Positions 17,174 through 25,577 are shown, counted from the first letter of the stretch. The stretch is DNA of 56,299 nucleotides from an uncultured Marvinbryantia sp. (GCA_934394985.1 CAKRRF010000015.1:1-56299), one strand, 5' to 3'. The notes: a model not told the origin generated them from the sequence alone. Made by a program: numbers and translations.

Positions 17174-17229
17174 AAACTGGTAAAAATTGGGAAAAATATT
17201 CTATGATAATAATAGGGAGGACTTTACAA

Positions 17230-18237
17230 ATGAAAAAAACTACTATGACAGCAATGGCAGCAATGATGGTAACAACAGCGCTTATGGGCGGAAACGTTAT
17301 GGCAGAAGGAGAAACCTATAACATTGCATTTTCATCTCATAATGCGACCGGAACAATCAGTAACCTGGCGGTAGAACATTTTGCAGAGCAGGTAAAAGAA
17401 AAATCAGATGGACGAATTAATGTAACTTTTTATCAGGATGGAACACTGGCAAACGAATTAGAAGCAATGCAGATGGTAAAGACAGGTGAGATTCAGATGT
17501 GTCTTCTGCTGGATAACTTCAGTACACAGCTTTGTGATGGATACGATCCATGTATCATTCCATTTATTTTCAACAGCAGCGATGATGCGGCAGCCGTATA
17601 CGATGAAGAAAATCTTGGTGAAGTCATCAATAAAGCCTGCCAGGAGAATGGTAATGTTTATCTGATGGGGATTCAGAAACGTACCCCAAGATTATTAACT
17701 GCTAAGAAAGAAATCGAAACTCCGGATCAGCTGCAGGGTATCAACATTCGTGTACCACAGATTGATTACTGGTGTGATGTATGGAATGGACTTGGTGCAG
17801 TAAGTACAGTAGTTGACTGGAATGAAACCTATCAGGCATTACAGACTGGCGTTGTAGATGCACAGGAAAACCCGATTGATAATATTTACAGCAATAAGAT
17901 CTACGAGGTAAATAATTATGTTATGATGACAGAACATCAGTATGGTGTAAATCACTGGGTTGCCAATATTGACTTTATTGACAGTATGGACGAAGATATG
18001 AGAAACGTGCTTCAAGAATGTATTGATGAAGCATGTGAATACGGGGATGAATTGTTAGAGGAAAAATCACAGGAATATTTTGATGAACTGGAAGGCGATG
18101 GCAGTATCACAAAAGTAGAAGTAGATAAGAGCGTCTGGAGAGATGCGGCATCCGATACCATTAATCAGATCCTGGAAGAATCCTTTGATCCAGCAGTACA
18201 GGAATATGTTCAGAACTACATGGACAGCTTATCATAA
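17230..18237 (+). CDS. dctP: TRAP transporter binding protein DctP, no lipobox
   Basis: A 335-residue periplasmic-type binding protein of the DctP family. The signal peptide ends GNVMA before EGETYN with no lipobox cysteine. DctP hallmarks: the PDQLQGINIRVPQ segment, whose arginine normally salt-bridges a substrate carboxylate, and VVDWNETYQALQTGVVDAQENP. The carboxylate-binding Arg, with a glycerate kinase at the operon end, points to a small hydroxy acid such as glycerate, though some DctPs bind sugars or polyols. Start at ATG 17230 after GGGAGGACTTTACAA. The ATG at 17203 lacks a ribosome site. A stem-loop follows the gene. Confidence 0.88.
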   Translation: MKKTTMTAMAAMMVTTALMGGNVMAEGETYNIAFSSHNATGTISNLAVEHFAEQVKEKSDGRINVTFYQDGTLANELEAMQMVKTGEIQMCLLLDNFSTQLCDGYDPCIIPFIFNSSDDAAAVYDEENLGEVINKACQENGNVYLMGIQKRTPRLLTAKKEIETPDQLQGINIRVPQIDYWCDVWNGLGAVSTVVDWNETYQALQTGVVDAQENPIDNIYSNKIYEVNNYVMMTEHQYGVNHWVANIDFIDSMDEDMRNVLQECIDEACEYGDELLEEKSQEYFDELEGDGSITKVEVDKSVWRDAASDTINQILEESFDPAVQEYVQNYMDSLS

Positions 18238-18260
18238 CTGACAGATACGAAAAGTGAAAC

Positions 18261-18292
18261 ATATGGCAGTGACCGTCAGGTGGCTGCCATAT
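18261..18292 (+). promoter_or_regulatory. Intercistronic stem-loop between dctP and dctQ
   Basis: A 9-bp perfect stem, ATATGGCAG with CTGCCATAT, with an inner ACC/GGT extension and no T run. It occupies the gap after the binding-protein gene and probably sets a higher level of dctP message than of the membrane genes. Confidence 0.65.
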
Positions 18293-18316
18293 ATAATACA
18301 TCAGAAAGGGCATGAC

Positions 18317-18817
18317 ATGAAAAAAATAAATAAGATACTGGAAGTGATCAGTGTAATTCTTTTGAGTGCGATGCTGGTACTGGTAATATTAGAGGTAATC
18401 TGGAGATATGTACTAAAATTACCACTTACCTGGAGTCAGGAGTTTGCACGACTGTTTTATATCTTTATGGTATATCTGCTGTTGCCAGTGCTGGAATATT
18501 CATGTTCACAGCTGCACGTAGCATATTTTTTTGACAGAATACCATATAAAATCAGAAAAGTTTTATATTTCATTACATGCGGAGTCTATATTGTATTTTT
18601 ACTGGTTCTTGCATACGGAGCTTATAAATGTGCACATAACTCAGCAACCATGTTATTCTCATCTATTAAGTGGCTGAAGATGTGGGTAATGTATGTTCCG
18701 GTGATTATTGGAGCACTGATTGGAATTATCATGGTGATTTATCGAATGGTTCATTATAAAGAGAGTCTGGATATTTACGCAGCGGAAAATGCAACAGATA
18801 CAGGAAAGGAGGAATAG
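18317..18817 (+). CDS. dctQ: TRAP transporter small permease DctQ
   Basis: A 166-residue, four-helix small TRAP subunit. The second helix region ends in LPLTWSQEFARLFYIFMVYLL, which matches the conserved W-x-E-E/Q-F-A-R pattern of DctQ proteins. The chosen start, ATG 18317, follows AGAAAGGG. The longer reading frame from 18254 would begin inside the hairpin. The stop is 3 bp before dctM. Together with DctM it forms the sodium-driven membrane unit. Confidence 0.88.
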   Translation: MKKINKILEVISVILLSAMLVLVILEVIWRYVLKLPLTWSQEFARLFYIFMVYLLLPVLEYSCSQLHVAYFFDRIPYKIRKVLYFITCGVYIVFLLVLAYGAYKCAHNSATMLFSSIKWLKMWVMYVPVIIGALIGIIMVIYRMVHYKESLDIYAAENATDTGKEE

Positions 18818-18820
18818 GGT

Positions 18821-20107
18821 ATGCTGGCAGCAATCTTTGTTGGATTATTACTGATTTTATTTATGCTGGGAGTTTCTATTCCTTATGCATTAGCAATTAC
18901 TGGAATTGTGGGAATGTATGCAACAGGAGGATTTGGAGTTCTGCAGATGCAGACCATGGTGCAGAAGATGGTAAATGGAGTCAATGGATTTTCTCTTATG
19001 GCGATTCCGTTCTTTCTGATTGCAGGAAAACTGATGAATGTGGGAAGTATCACCAGACGTATTTTTGATTTCTGTAATGGACTGGTAGGATGGATCCCTG
19101 GAGGTTTGGGACATGCTAACGTACTGGCCAGTGTTGTTTTTGCAGGAATGAGCGGATCAGCAGTAGCAGATGCGGCAGGTCTGGGTACTATTGAGATTAA
19201 GGCAATGGAAGAACAGGGATTTGATACAGACTTTTCAGCAGCAGTTACGGCAGCATCTTCGACAATCGGACCGATTATTCCACCGAGTATTCCATTGATT
19301 ATGTATGGAGTAAGTGCCAGTGTATCCATATCCAGTCTGTTGATGGGCGGTGTTTTACCGGGAGTGTTATGTGCAATCACACTGTCTATTATGATTGCAA
19401 TTATTTCGATCAGAAGAAAATATCCAAGAAGACATTTCCCGAGCGCAAAGGAATTGTGGCATTTATTTTCCAGAGCATTTTTATCTCTTCTGACACCGGT
19501 TATTTTAATTGGCGGTATTATGGGAGGAATCTTTACGGCTACTGAGGCTGCAAGTGTAGCTTCTTTATATGCTATCATTCTGACCATGGTGATTTACAGA
19601 GAAGCAAAAATGAAAGACCTGTATACAGTGATCAAGGAAGCTGCACAGGAATCAGCCGGTATTATGCTGGTAGTGGCAAGTTCTTATTTTTATGGATTTG
19701 TAATTACAAAATTACAGGTTCCAACATTAATTTTAAATGCATTTCTGGCAGTAAGCAGCAATAAAGCGATCTTCCTGATTCTGATCAATTTGTTTTTCCT
19801 GTTTGTCGGATGCTTTATGGAATGTAATTCAGCAATTTTGATTCTGACACCAATTGTGTTACCAGCAGCGATGAGTTTTGGCATTGATCCGATCCACTTT
19901 GGCCTGATTATGGTGTTCAATCTGATGATTGGCTTGCTGACACCACCGGTTGGAATGTGTCTGTATGCAACTATGAAAGTGGCGAAAATATCATTTGATC
20001 GCATGGTAAAAAGTGTATTAATATTTTTTGTACCATTAGTAATCACGTTGATTTTGATTACCTATATTCCACAGATTACCTTATTCCTTCCTGGAATTTT
20101 GGGATAA
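18821..20107 (+). CDS. dctM: TRAP transporter large permease DctM
   Basis: A 428-residue, about 12-helix TRAP transporter permease with the family motifs IPFFLIAGKLMNVG, VFAGMSGSAVADAAGLGTI, STIGPIIPPSIPLIMYG and TPPVGMCLYA. The start follows AAGGAGGAATAGGGT. It forms the transport channel and uses an ion gradient rather than ATP. Gene order SBP-Q-M is standard. Confidence 0.92.
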   Translation: MLAAIFVGLLLILFMLGVSIPYALAITGIVGMYATGGFGVLQMQTMVQKMVNGVNGFSLMAIPFFLIAGKLMNVGSITRRIFDFCNGLVGWIPGGLGHANVLASVVFAGMSGSAVADAAGLGTIEIKAMEEQGFDTDFSAAVTAASSTIGPIIPPSIPLIMYGVSASVSISSLLMGGVLPGVLCAITLSIMIAIISIRRKYPRRHFPSAKELWHLFSRAFLSLLTPVILIGGIMGGIFTATEAASVASLYAIILTMVIYREAKMKDLYTVIKEAAQESAGIMLVVASSYFYGFVITKLQVPTLILNAFLAVSSNKAIFLILINLFFLFVGCFMECNSAILILTPIVLPAAMSFGIDPIHFGLIMVFNLMIGLLTPPVGMCLYATMKVAKISFDRMVKSVLIFFVPLVITLILITYIPQITLFLPGILG

Positions 20108-20122
20108 AAAGAAGGAGGGCAC

Positions 20123-20440
20123 ATGAATAATAAAAGTCTCACAAAGAAAATGAAAAATCACTATCCTTTTGAAAGAAAAGGAATATGGCTGGCAGGATAC
20201 CTTTTATGTGGAGCCGTTGCTGCTATATCATTACTTACAGCGATGCAAGGAAATGCGATCGTGCATTTGTCATTGGCCACGGCAGGTCTTCTGGGAATGG
20301 TAGTGATAAATGTAATACTTGGAATGCAGAAAGAAGGAAAGTCATATTTGAAAGAAGCTGGATTGCGAAGAGACATTGGAATTTTGATTATGTGGGCAAT
20401 GCTGTTATTTGTGTGTTATGTAGAACAAACAGGGATTTGA
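20123..20440 (+). CDS. Small three-helix membrane protein of the TRAP operon, unknown
   Basis: A 105-residue protein that I do not recognise. It begins with a basic stretch (SLTKKMKNHYPFERK), then has three hydrophobic segments (about residues 22-42, 46-66 and 85-100) joined by a charged loop (GMQKEGKSYLKEAGLRRD). AAGGAGG lies 6 bases before the ATG, so translation should be strong. It sits 15 bp after dctM and 12 bp before glycerate kinase copy 2, so it is part of the operon. It may be an accessory subunit of the importer. No function can be assigned from sequence. Confidence 0.75.
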   Translation: MNNKSLTKKMKNHYPFERKGIWLAGYLLCGAVAAISLLTAMQGNAIVHLSLATAGLLGMVVINVILGMQKEGKSYLKEAGLRRDIGILIMWAMLLFVCYVEQTGI

Positions 20441-20452
20441 AAGGTATAGGAA

Positions 20453-21691
20453 ATGAAGAAAACATTACGAGAAGATGCAGATTATATTATTCATCAGGCG
20501 ATCCATGCGGTTCAGCCAGACAGTGCGGTGAAAAGAGCACTGTCTGATCTGAAGCAGGTGGAAGGAAGGACGATTGTCATTTCCTTTGGAAAAGCGGCCT
20601 GGCAGATGGCGAAAGCAGCAAAAGAAGTGCTGGGTGACAGGATAGATGCAGGAGTTATTATTACCAAATATGACCATTCCAGGGGCGCGATAGATCCATT
20701 CTGTATATTTGAAGCCGGACATCCTGTGCCAGACGAGAATTCTTTCCTGGCAACTGGATATGCAGCAAATCTGGTTCGTAGTCTGACGGAAAAAGATCTT
20801 GTGATTCTCCTGATTTCAGGAGGTGGATCAGCACTTTTTGAAATGCCACTTTGTTCGACTGAGGAATTGCAGGGTATCACCAGACAGCTGCTTTCCTGTG
20901 GTGCTAATATTCGTGAAATGAATACCGTGCGCAAGAGACTGTCGGCGGTAAAGGGTGGAAAGTTTGCACAGATGTGTTACCCGGCTAGTGTGTATGCAAT
21001 TGTATTGTCAGATATACTGGGAGATCCACTGGATATGATTGCATCAGGTCCGGCGTATCCAGATTCTACTACGACGGCAATGTGCCATGATATTGTAGAA
21101 AAATATGGACTGGATTTAACAGAAAACATAGCCAGACTTTTAGAGGTGGAAACACCAAAGAAGTGCGATAATGTAAGAACGGTGGTGAATGGCAGTGTAA
21201 AAGAATTGTGCTTTGCAGCAGAACGGGCATGTAAAGAACTGGGATATGAGACGCTCATGCTGACATCCAGTATGAGCTGTGTGGCAAGAGAAGCAGGTAG
21301 TTTTATTGGATCCATAGCAGAGCAGTATGCGGAAAACAGAAAATCTGTGGCTTTTATCGCCGGCGGTGAGACGGTGGTTCACCTGACCGGCTCAGGCCTG
21401 GGAGGCAGGAATCAGGAATTGGCGCTGGCGGCCGCTGAAAAAATATCCGGATTAAAGGAGGTAGCAGTTTTTTCAGTAGGATCAGATGGCTCAGATGGTC
21501 CGACGGATGCGGCAGGAGGTTTCGTGAATGGTGAGACGAAGAAAAAACTGGCAGATGCCGGCTACCGGATTGAACAGGTACTGGAAGAAAATGACTCCTA
21601 TCATGCACTGGAAAAATGCGATGGTCTGATCAAGACCGGAGCTACGGGAACGAATGTGAATGATGTTGCAGTGGTGTTGATAAGAAGGTAG
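20453..21691 (+). CDS. Glycerate 2-kinase, MOFRL family (copy 2)
   Basis: A 412-residue paralogue of the gene at 322, with the same family motifs (GKAAWQMA, LLISGGGSALFE, NTVRKRLSAVKGGK, SDILGDPLDMIASGPAYPD). Residues 300-412 are encoded by DNA identical to copy 1, whereas residues 1-299 are only moderately similar. It is the last gene of the dhaK-TRAP operon, so its glycerate may come from the TRAP importer. The start has a weak ribosome site (AAAGG, TAGGAA), and translation may be coupled to the gene 12 bp upstream. The stop lies 5 bp from the convergent antiporter gene, with no terminator between. Confidence 0.9.
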   Translation: MKKTLREDADYIIHQAIHAVQPDSAVKRALSDLKQVEGRTIVISFGKAAWQMAKAAKEVLGDRIDAGVIITKYDHSRGAIDPFCIFEAGHPVPDENSFLATGYAANLVRSLTEKDLVILLISGGGSALFEMPLCSTEELQGITRQLLSCGANIREMNTVRKRLSAVKGGKFAQMCYPASVYAIVLSDILGDPLDMIASGPAYPDSTTTAMCHDIVEKYGLDLTENIARLLEVETPKKCDNVRTVVNGSVKELCFAAERACKELGYETLMLTSSMSCVAREAGSFIGSIAEQYAENRKSVAFIAGGETVVHLTGSGLGGRNQELALAAAEKISGLKEVAVFSVGSDGSDGPTDAAGGFVNGETKKKLADAGYRIEQVLEENDSYHALEKCDGLIKTGATGTNVNDVAVVLIRR

Positions 21692-21693
21692 CA
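21350..21693 (+). repeat. 344-bp exact direct repeat, copy B
   Basis: Identical to 1213-1556 in the same orientation, offset 20,137 bp. It covers the MOFRL part of glycerate kinase copy 2 through the stop codon and 2 further bases. Unrelated sequence begins at 21694. Confidence 0.97.
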
Positions 21694-21696
21694 TCA

Positions 21697-22893
21697 TCAT
21701 TCATGTTGCAGTAATTTTTCGCAGGAAAGATCCATGCCTAAAGCTCCAAGTGGTGCAGTGAGAACAATGCTCATAACAGCTACGGACAAAATGATTTTTC
21801 CGCAGTCCAGTCCAGCGGCAAGTGGAACAGAGCCAATAGCTGCCTGTACGGTCGCTTTGGGAAGGTAGGAAATGACACAGAAAAGCCGTTCTTTTCCGGT
21901 CAGACTGGTGCCTGCGGTGCAAAGCAGTACGCCGAAAGACCGTATCATCAGGGCGAGGAAAATCATAACCAGAGCAGGAAGACCGGCACTTAATGTATAA
22001 CGAATATCTACTGCAGCACCGACCAGAACGAACAGAATCACTTCGGCTGCCAGCCACAGCTTACCAAATTTTTCAGAAAGCCGTTTGGATACAAAAACAG
22101 TGCTCTTCATTTTTAATACGACTGCCATGCTGGTTACGGCAAGAAGTCCGGATACAGAAACGGTATCTTCCAGCCAGCCTTCCATGGCGGTTAAAAGGAA
22201 GGAAAAGCCCAGTACGATAATAACCTTCATACTATTTCGTACATAATGCCTGCGGGCGTATGAGGTTTCAAAAAAGAGGTATAACAGATAGCCTGTCAAA
22301 GCACCAAGTAAAATGCCGAGGATGATGGATACAGGAATATTTAAAAAATTCATGATGCTGGCATGGCCACCCTGATTCATACTCAGAAAGGTGGTAAATA
22401 ACACAATGACAAAAATATCATCGCAGGAAGCACCGGCGAGGATCATCTGTGGAATTGCTTTTTGAGTGCCGTATCTGTTTTCGATCAGCTGAACCATACG
22501 TGGAACGACAACGGCCGGAGATACTGCAGAAAGGACAGCGCCCATAAGAGCGGCTTCTGTTCTGGTGATATGCAGCAATATTGGTGCCAAAAATGTATAG
22601 GCAAGAATCTCGCAGGAGGCAGGTACGAAGGACAGCATAACAGCTGGACGGCCTACTTTTTTCAGATCGCTGAGATTCAACGACAGACCGGCTTTGAGCA
22701 GAATAATAATCAGGGCCATTTTTCTCAGATCAGCTGAAATGGATAAAATCGATGGATCCAGAAAATTTAACACGTAAGGTCCCAGGATGATTCCGGTAAA
22801 AAGCATGCCAATAATGCGTGGCAGTTTCAGTTTTTGACAGAGGGCACCCATAGTCAGTCCTGCCAGAAAAATAAAAGATAGTGATGTTAACAT
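21697..22893 (-). CDS. Cation/proton antiporter (CPA2, Kef/NapA-like)
   Basis: A 398-residue membrane protein of about 12 helices in the Na+/H+ exchanger superfamily. It shows GLTMGALCQKLKLPRIIGML, the unwound-helix region AVLSAVSPAVVVPRMV, and ILAGASCDDIFVIVLFTTFL, where two acidic residues fall at the ion-binding position. I start at ATG 22893, because AAAGGAG lies 6 bases upstream. The 22911 TTG has no ribosome site. The leader contains a structure I read as a fluoride riboswitch, so the protein is probably induced by fluoride, where such exchangers are a known minority partner. It is convergent with glycerate kinase copy 2. Confidence 0.85.
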   Translation of the reverse strand: MLTSLSFIFLAGLTMGALCQKLKLPRIIGMLFTGIILGPYVLNFLDPSILSISADLRKMALIIILLKAGLSLNLSDLKKVGRPAVMLSFVPASCEILAYTFLAPILLHITRTEAALMGAVLSAVSPAVVVPRMVQLIENRYGTQKAIPQMILAGASCDDIFVIVLFTTFLSMNQGGHASIMNFLNIPVSIILGILLGALTGYLLYLFFETSYARRHYVRNSMKVIIVLGFSFLLTAMEGWLEDTVSVSGLLAVTSMAVVLKMKSTVFVSKRLSEKFGKLWLAAEVILFVLVGAAVDIRYTLSAGLPALVMIFLALMIRSFGVLLCTAGTSLTGKERLFCVISYLPKATVQAAIGSVPLAAGLDCGKIILSVAVMSIVLTAPLGALGMDLSCEKLLQHE

Positions 22894-22955
22894 AAAAAAC
22901 TCCTTTCCCAAACGATGGATGACAATTCAGATATTATCAAATCAGGGAAACCAAC

Positions 22956-23004
22956 AAAAAAAGCTGGTGCTTCTGCGATAAGTTATCGTAGAAGTCATCA
23001 GCTT
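22956..23004 (-). terminator. Riboswitch-controlled intrinsic terminator
   Basis: AAGCUG (23004-22999) pairs with CAGCUU, and CUUCUACGAUAA pairs with UUAUCGCAGAAG. The hairpin is followed by seven U. The CUUCUAC strand is shared with the aptamer pseudoknot. Confidence 0.8.
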
Positions 23005-23046
23005 GATAAGCAGTTCAGGTTTCCCATGGGAGAACTTCATTCCCAA
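22956..23046 (-). promoter_or_regulatory. Putative fluoride riboswitch (crcB motif) with terminator
   Basis: On the minus strand the aptamer core (23046-22988) matches the fluoride riboswitch pattern. There is a GGGA-AUGAAGU-UCUCCC hairpin whose loop (GAAGU) can pair with ACUUC downstream, then ACUGCUU-AUC-AAGC, then UGAUGACUUCUAC. The Thermotoga petrophila aptamer, as I remember it, reads GGGCGAUGAGGCC..., ACUGCCC...GGGC, UGAUGGCCUCUAC. An insertion (UGGGAAACCUG) lies between the two helices. The 3' half of the aptamer overlaps a terminator stem (AAGCUG...CAGCUU, followed by seven U at 22956-22962), so ligand binding should prevent termination. Confidence 0.8.
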
Positions 23047-23055
23047 TATTTCCTT

Positions 23056-23084
23056 ATAATAAACAGAAACGACTGAAAAGTCAA
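23056..23084 (-). promoter_or_regulatory. Promoter of fluoride riboswitch-antiporter transcript
   Basis: On the minus strand TTGACT and TATTAT are separated by 17 bases. The predicted start falls about at the first base of the aptamer. Confidence 0.75.
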
Positions 23085-23193
23085 TAGCACGGTAATATAA
23101 AATTAAGGAAAAATTCACACATTTTCCACATATTTTCATGTTATACTGAGTCAGACAGAACAGAAAAAGGCAAAGGAAAGGATTAGGGGTTAT

Positions 23194-24213
23194 ATGAAGA
23201 AAAGAAAATCATGTTTCAGAATACTGTTATTGAGTGTTCTGATGCTGATGGCGATGGCAGTGCCTGTATCTGCGAAGACAAAAGTTGCTGCACCGACGAG
23301 TTTTCGTGTACAGTCTCAGGGGGATTTAAATGCAACGCTAAGATGGGCGAAACGTACCGGATTATCAGGATATGTATTGTATCAGTATGATACTGCAACA
23401 AAAAAATACAAGATGGTAAAGAAAATGTCCGGAAGCAGCTATATGTGTAAAGTGTCAAAGCTGACAGAAGGAAAGAAATACCGTTACAGACTGAGAGCGT
23501 ATAGAAAAATCAAAGGGAAAATCGTATATAGTTCAGGAACAAATGTGGAATTTACAGCGAAGGCCATGTCGGAAGACATTAAAACGATTCGCCGGCCACG
23601 ATATACGGTAAAGACCAAAAAGAAAGTGACAGTAAGAGATAAAACCGCAAAGAAAAATGTGACACTTGCAAAAGGTACAAAACTTACAGTTACTGCGAAG
23701 ACGGGCAAGACAGTAAATGGATATCTGAAAAATGGGCATCAGATCACCATTAAGAGAAGCTATCTGAAGTATACCGGTTTGGATTCATCCAGCAAGAAGG
23801 ACTATTCTAAAAAGCTGAAAGAGGAATTTGTGAATCAGAAGATGTATGCCAGCAGTACAGATTGGCTGATTTGGGTATCAGAGAGTACGTTTAAAGTAAA
23901 TGTATACAAAGGAAGCAAGGGGAAATGGAAGCTGCAGCAGTCATTTTCTTGCTGTATTGGCAAATGGAACACCAGAACTTCCAGTGGCGTAAAACGAATT
24001 CTGGGCTATGGGGCGCAGAAGTATGGAGGTCCTGTGATCCTGTTCTCAGTAGGAGACGGAACGCCGGAGGTGCCGGAAGGGTGTGCATTCCACAGATTGG
24101 TGGATAGTAATATCAATAAGGCAGTATCTAATGGATGTATCAGAATGCAAATGGATGGTTTGATGTACATTTACAGAAATTGTAAAATCGGAACCAGAGT
24201 GGTGGTATATTAG
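23194..24213 (+). CDS. L,D-transpeptidase (YkuD) with fibronectin-III-like N-region
   Basis: A 339-residue secreted cell-wall enzyme. A signal peptide ends VPVSA before KTKV. Residues about 30-120 look like a fibronectin III or SH3-like fold (PTSFRVQSQGDLNATLRW, LSGYVLYQYD, YRYRLRAYRKIKGK). A lysine-rich linker follows. The C-terminal YkuD domain starts near WLIWVSESTFKVNVYKG and ends with the catalytic signature HRLVDSN...SNGCIRM, with nucleophile C315. It would form 3-3 cross-links in peptidoglycan or anchor wall proteins. Monocistronic, ended by a strong terminator shared with the convergent MATE gene. Confidence 0.88.
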   Translation: MKKRKSCFRILLLSVLMLMAMAVPVSAKTKVAAPTSFRVQSQGDLNATLRWAKRTGLSGYVLYQYDTATKKYKMVKKMSGSSYMCKVSKLTEGKKYRYRLRAYRKIKGKIVYSSGTNVEFTAKAMSEDIKTIRRPRYTVKTKKKVTVRDKTAKKNVTLAKGTKLTVTAKTGKTVNGYLKNGHQITIKRSYLKYTGLDSSSKKDYSKKLKEEFVNQKMYASSTDWLIWVSESTFKVNVYKGSKGKWKLQQSFSCCIGKWNTRTSSGVKRILGYGAQKYGGPVILFSVGDGTPEVPEGCAFHRLVDSNINKAVSNGCIRMQMDGLMYIYRNCKIGTRVVVY

Positions 24214-24221
24214 AAAAATAA

Positions 24222-24266
24222 AGTTCAGGGATTGCGTTATTGAAGCAATCCCTGAACTATTTTTTT
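24222..24266. terminator. Bidirectional terminator, L,D-transpeptidase / MATE gene
   Basis: A perfect 14-bp stem (24222-24235 with 24245-24258) is followed by a run of T on the plus strand. It overlaps the last codons of the MATE gene on the minus strand. Confidence 0.88.
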
Positions 24267-25577
24267 ACGATAAAGTATCCAGGCTACCAAAGCGGAGATT
24301 GCTTCAGCGATCCAGAAAGCATGCCATACGCCAATGGCGCCGAGGAGATGGCTTAAGAAAAAGGCGACCGGTACAATGATCAAAAGATATCTCATAAAAG
24401 AGATGACTAAGGACAGCGTGCCTTGTCCCAGTCCCTCTAAAAGACCACTGGCAGTAACGGATATAGAAGAAACAAGAAATCCAATACTGATAATCCGGAG
24501 AGCTGTGCATCCGAGGGCTATGGTTTCCGAACTGGAAGTAAACAGTCCCATCAGCCAGGAGGAAAAAGTCAGACAGATGACGGTACCAGCCAGCATGACA
24601 CCTGCAGTCAGAGCAAGAGCAGTTTTAAAAACACTGCGAACACGCTGATATTCACCGGCACCATAATTATAACCGGCGATGGGGCGAATGCCTTGAACGA
24701 TGCCATTGGCTGTCAGGTAGATAAAAGTCTGCAGCTTGTAGTAAATGCCAAGCACCAATACACAGGAAGCAGAGAAAGCTGCCAGAATACCATTTAATAC
24801 GGTAATCATCAGAGAAGGCAGAGCCATGTTGAGGGCTGCAGGAATGCCGACTCCGTAGATCCGCAGGCAGAGTTTTGTGCGAAACATGCCTTTTCGGATC
24901 CGCAGACGGAGCGGAAGAGGCTTTTTGAAATAAATGATAAAGTACAGTATAACAGGAACGATTTGTCCGATTCCGGTAGCCCATGCAGCGCCGGCGATGC
25001 CCATTTTCGGGACGGGTCCAAGGCCGAAAATAAAAATCGGATCCAGGATGATGTTGGTGATACATCCGCACAGCATGGTAGTCATTGTAATCATCATCTG
25101 TCCTTCTGCCTGAAAGACTTTTTCAAAAGCAATCCCGACGGTAATCGGAACTGTGAAACCAAACACTATATAAGAATAGGTCAGGGCACAGGAGATAACG
25201 TTTTGATCCTGTGTAAATAAGTGTAAGAAAGATGGCACAATAAGAATGCAGACAAAGGTCAGTACAAGTCCGTGGATCAGGCTTAAAATCATTCCAACAG
25301 AAGCTGAATCACTGGCTTTTTCGTGTTCCTGAGCACCAAGATAAAAAGCAGCTGCAGTGTTCAGACCAATACCCAACCCAACAGCCACGGCATTGATGAG
25401 GATCTGTAAAGGATATACCAGAGAAAGGGCGGTCATGGCAGTTTCGCTGATTTTTGCTACAAAATAACTGTCGATAATGTTGTAAAGCGAGTTTACCAGC
25501 ATAGATAAGACCATCGGAAGAGACATGGACAGCACCAGTGGCAAAATCTTTTTTTCTTTCATAAAAGTCTGATTCAT
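24237..25577 (-). CDS. MATE family efflux transporter
   Basis: A 446-residue, 12-helix multidrug and toxin extrusion protein that exchanges cations or drugs for sodium or protons. Motifs include LPMVLSMLVNSLYNIIDSYFVAKIS at the N-terminus, the AFEKVFQAEGQ segment, and GIVQGIRPIAGYNYGAGEYQRV in the second half, which together are typical of the DinF/NorM-like branch in Firmicutes. The ATG at 25577 follows AAAGGAGAACTT. The substrate is not predictable. It is monocistronic. The terminator 64 bp upstream belongs to the preceding alarmone synthetase gene. Confidence 0.88.
   Translation of the reverse strand: MNQTFMKEKKILPLVLSMSLPMVLSMLVNSLYNIIDSYFVAKISETAMTALSLVYPLQILINAVAVGLGIGLNTAAAFYLGAQEHEKASDSASVGMILSLIHGLVLTFVCILIVPSFLHLFTQDQNVISCALTYSYIVFGFTVPITVGIAFEKVFQAEGQMMITMTTMLCGCITNIILDPIFIFGLGPVPKMGIAGAAWATGIGQIVPVILYFIIYFKKPLPLRLRIRKGMFRTKLCLRIYGVGIPAALNMALPSLMITVLNGILAAFSASCVLVLGIYYKLQTFIYLTANGIVQGIRPIAGYNYGAGEYQRVRSVFKTALALTAGVMLAGTVICLTFSSWLMGLFTSSSETIALGCTALRIISIGFLVSSISVTASGLLEGLGQGTLSLVISFMRYLLIIVPVAFFLSHLLGAIGVWHAFWIAEAISALVAWILYRKKIVQGLLQ

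Noticed and set aside
18883..19587. 234-codon minus-strand frame inside dctM
   Set aside because: Shadow of a hydrophobic, codon-biased gene. No ribosome site, and dctM itself is certain.
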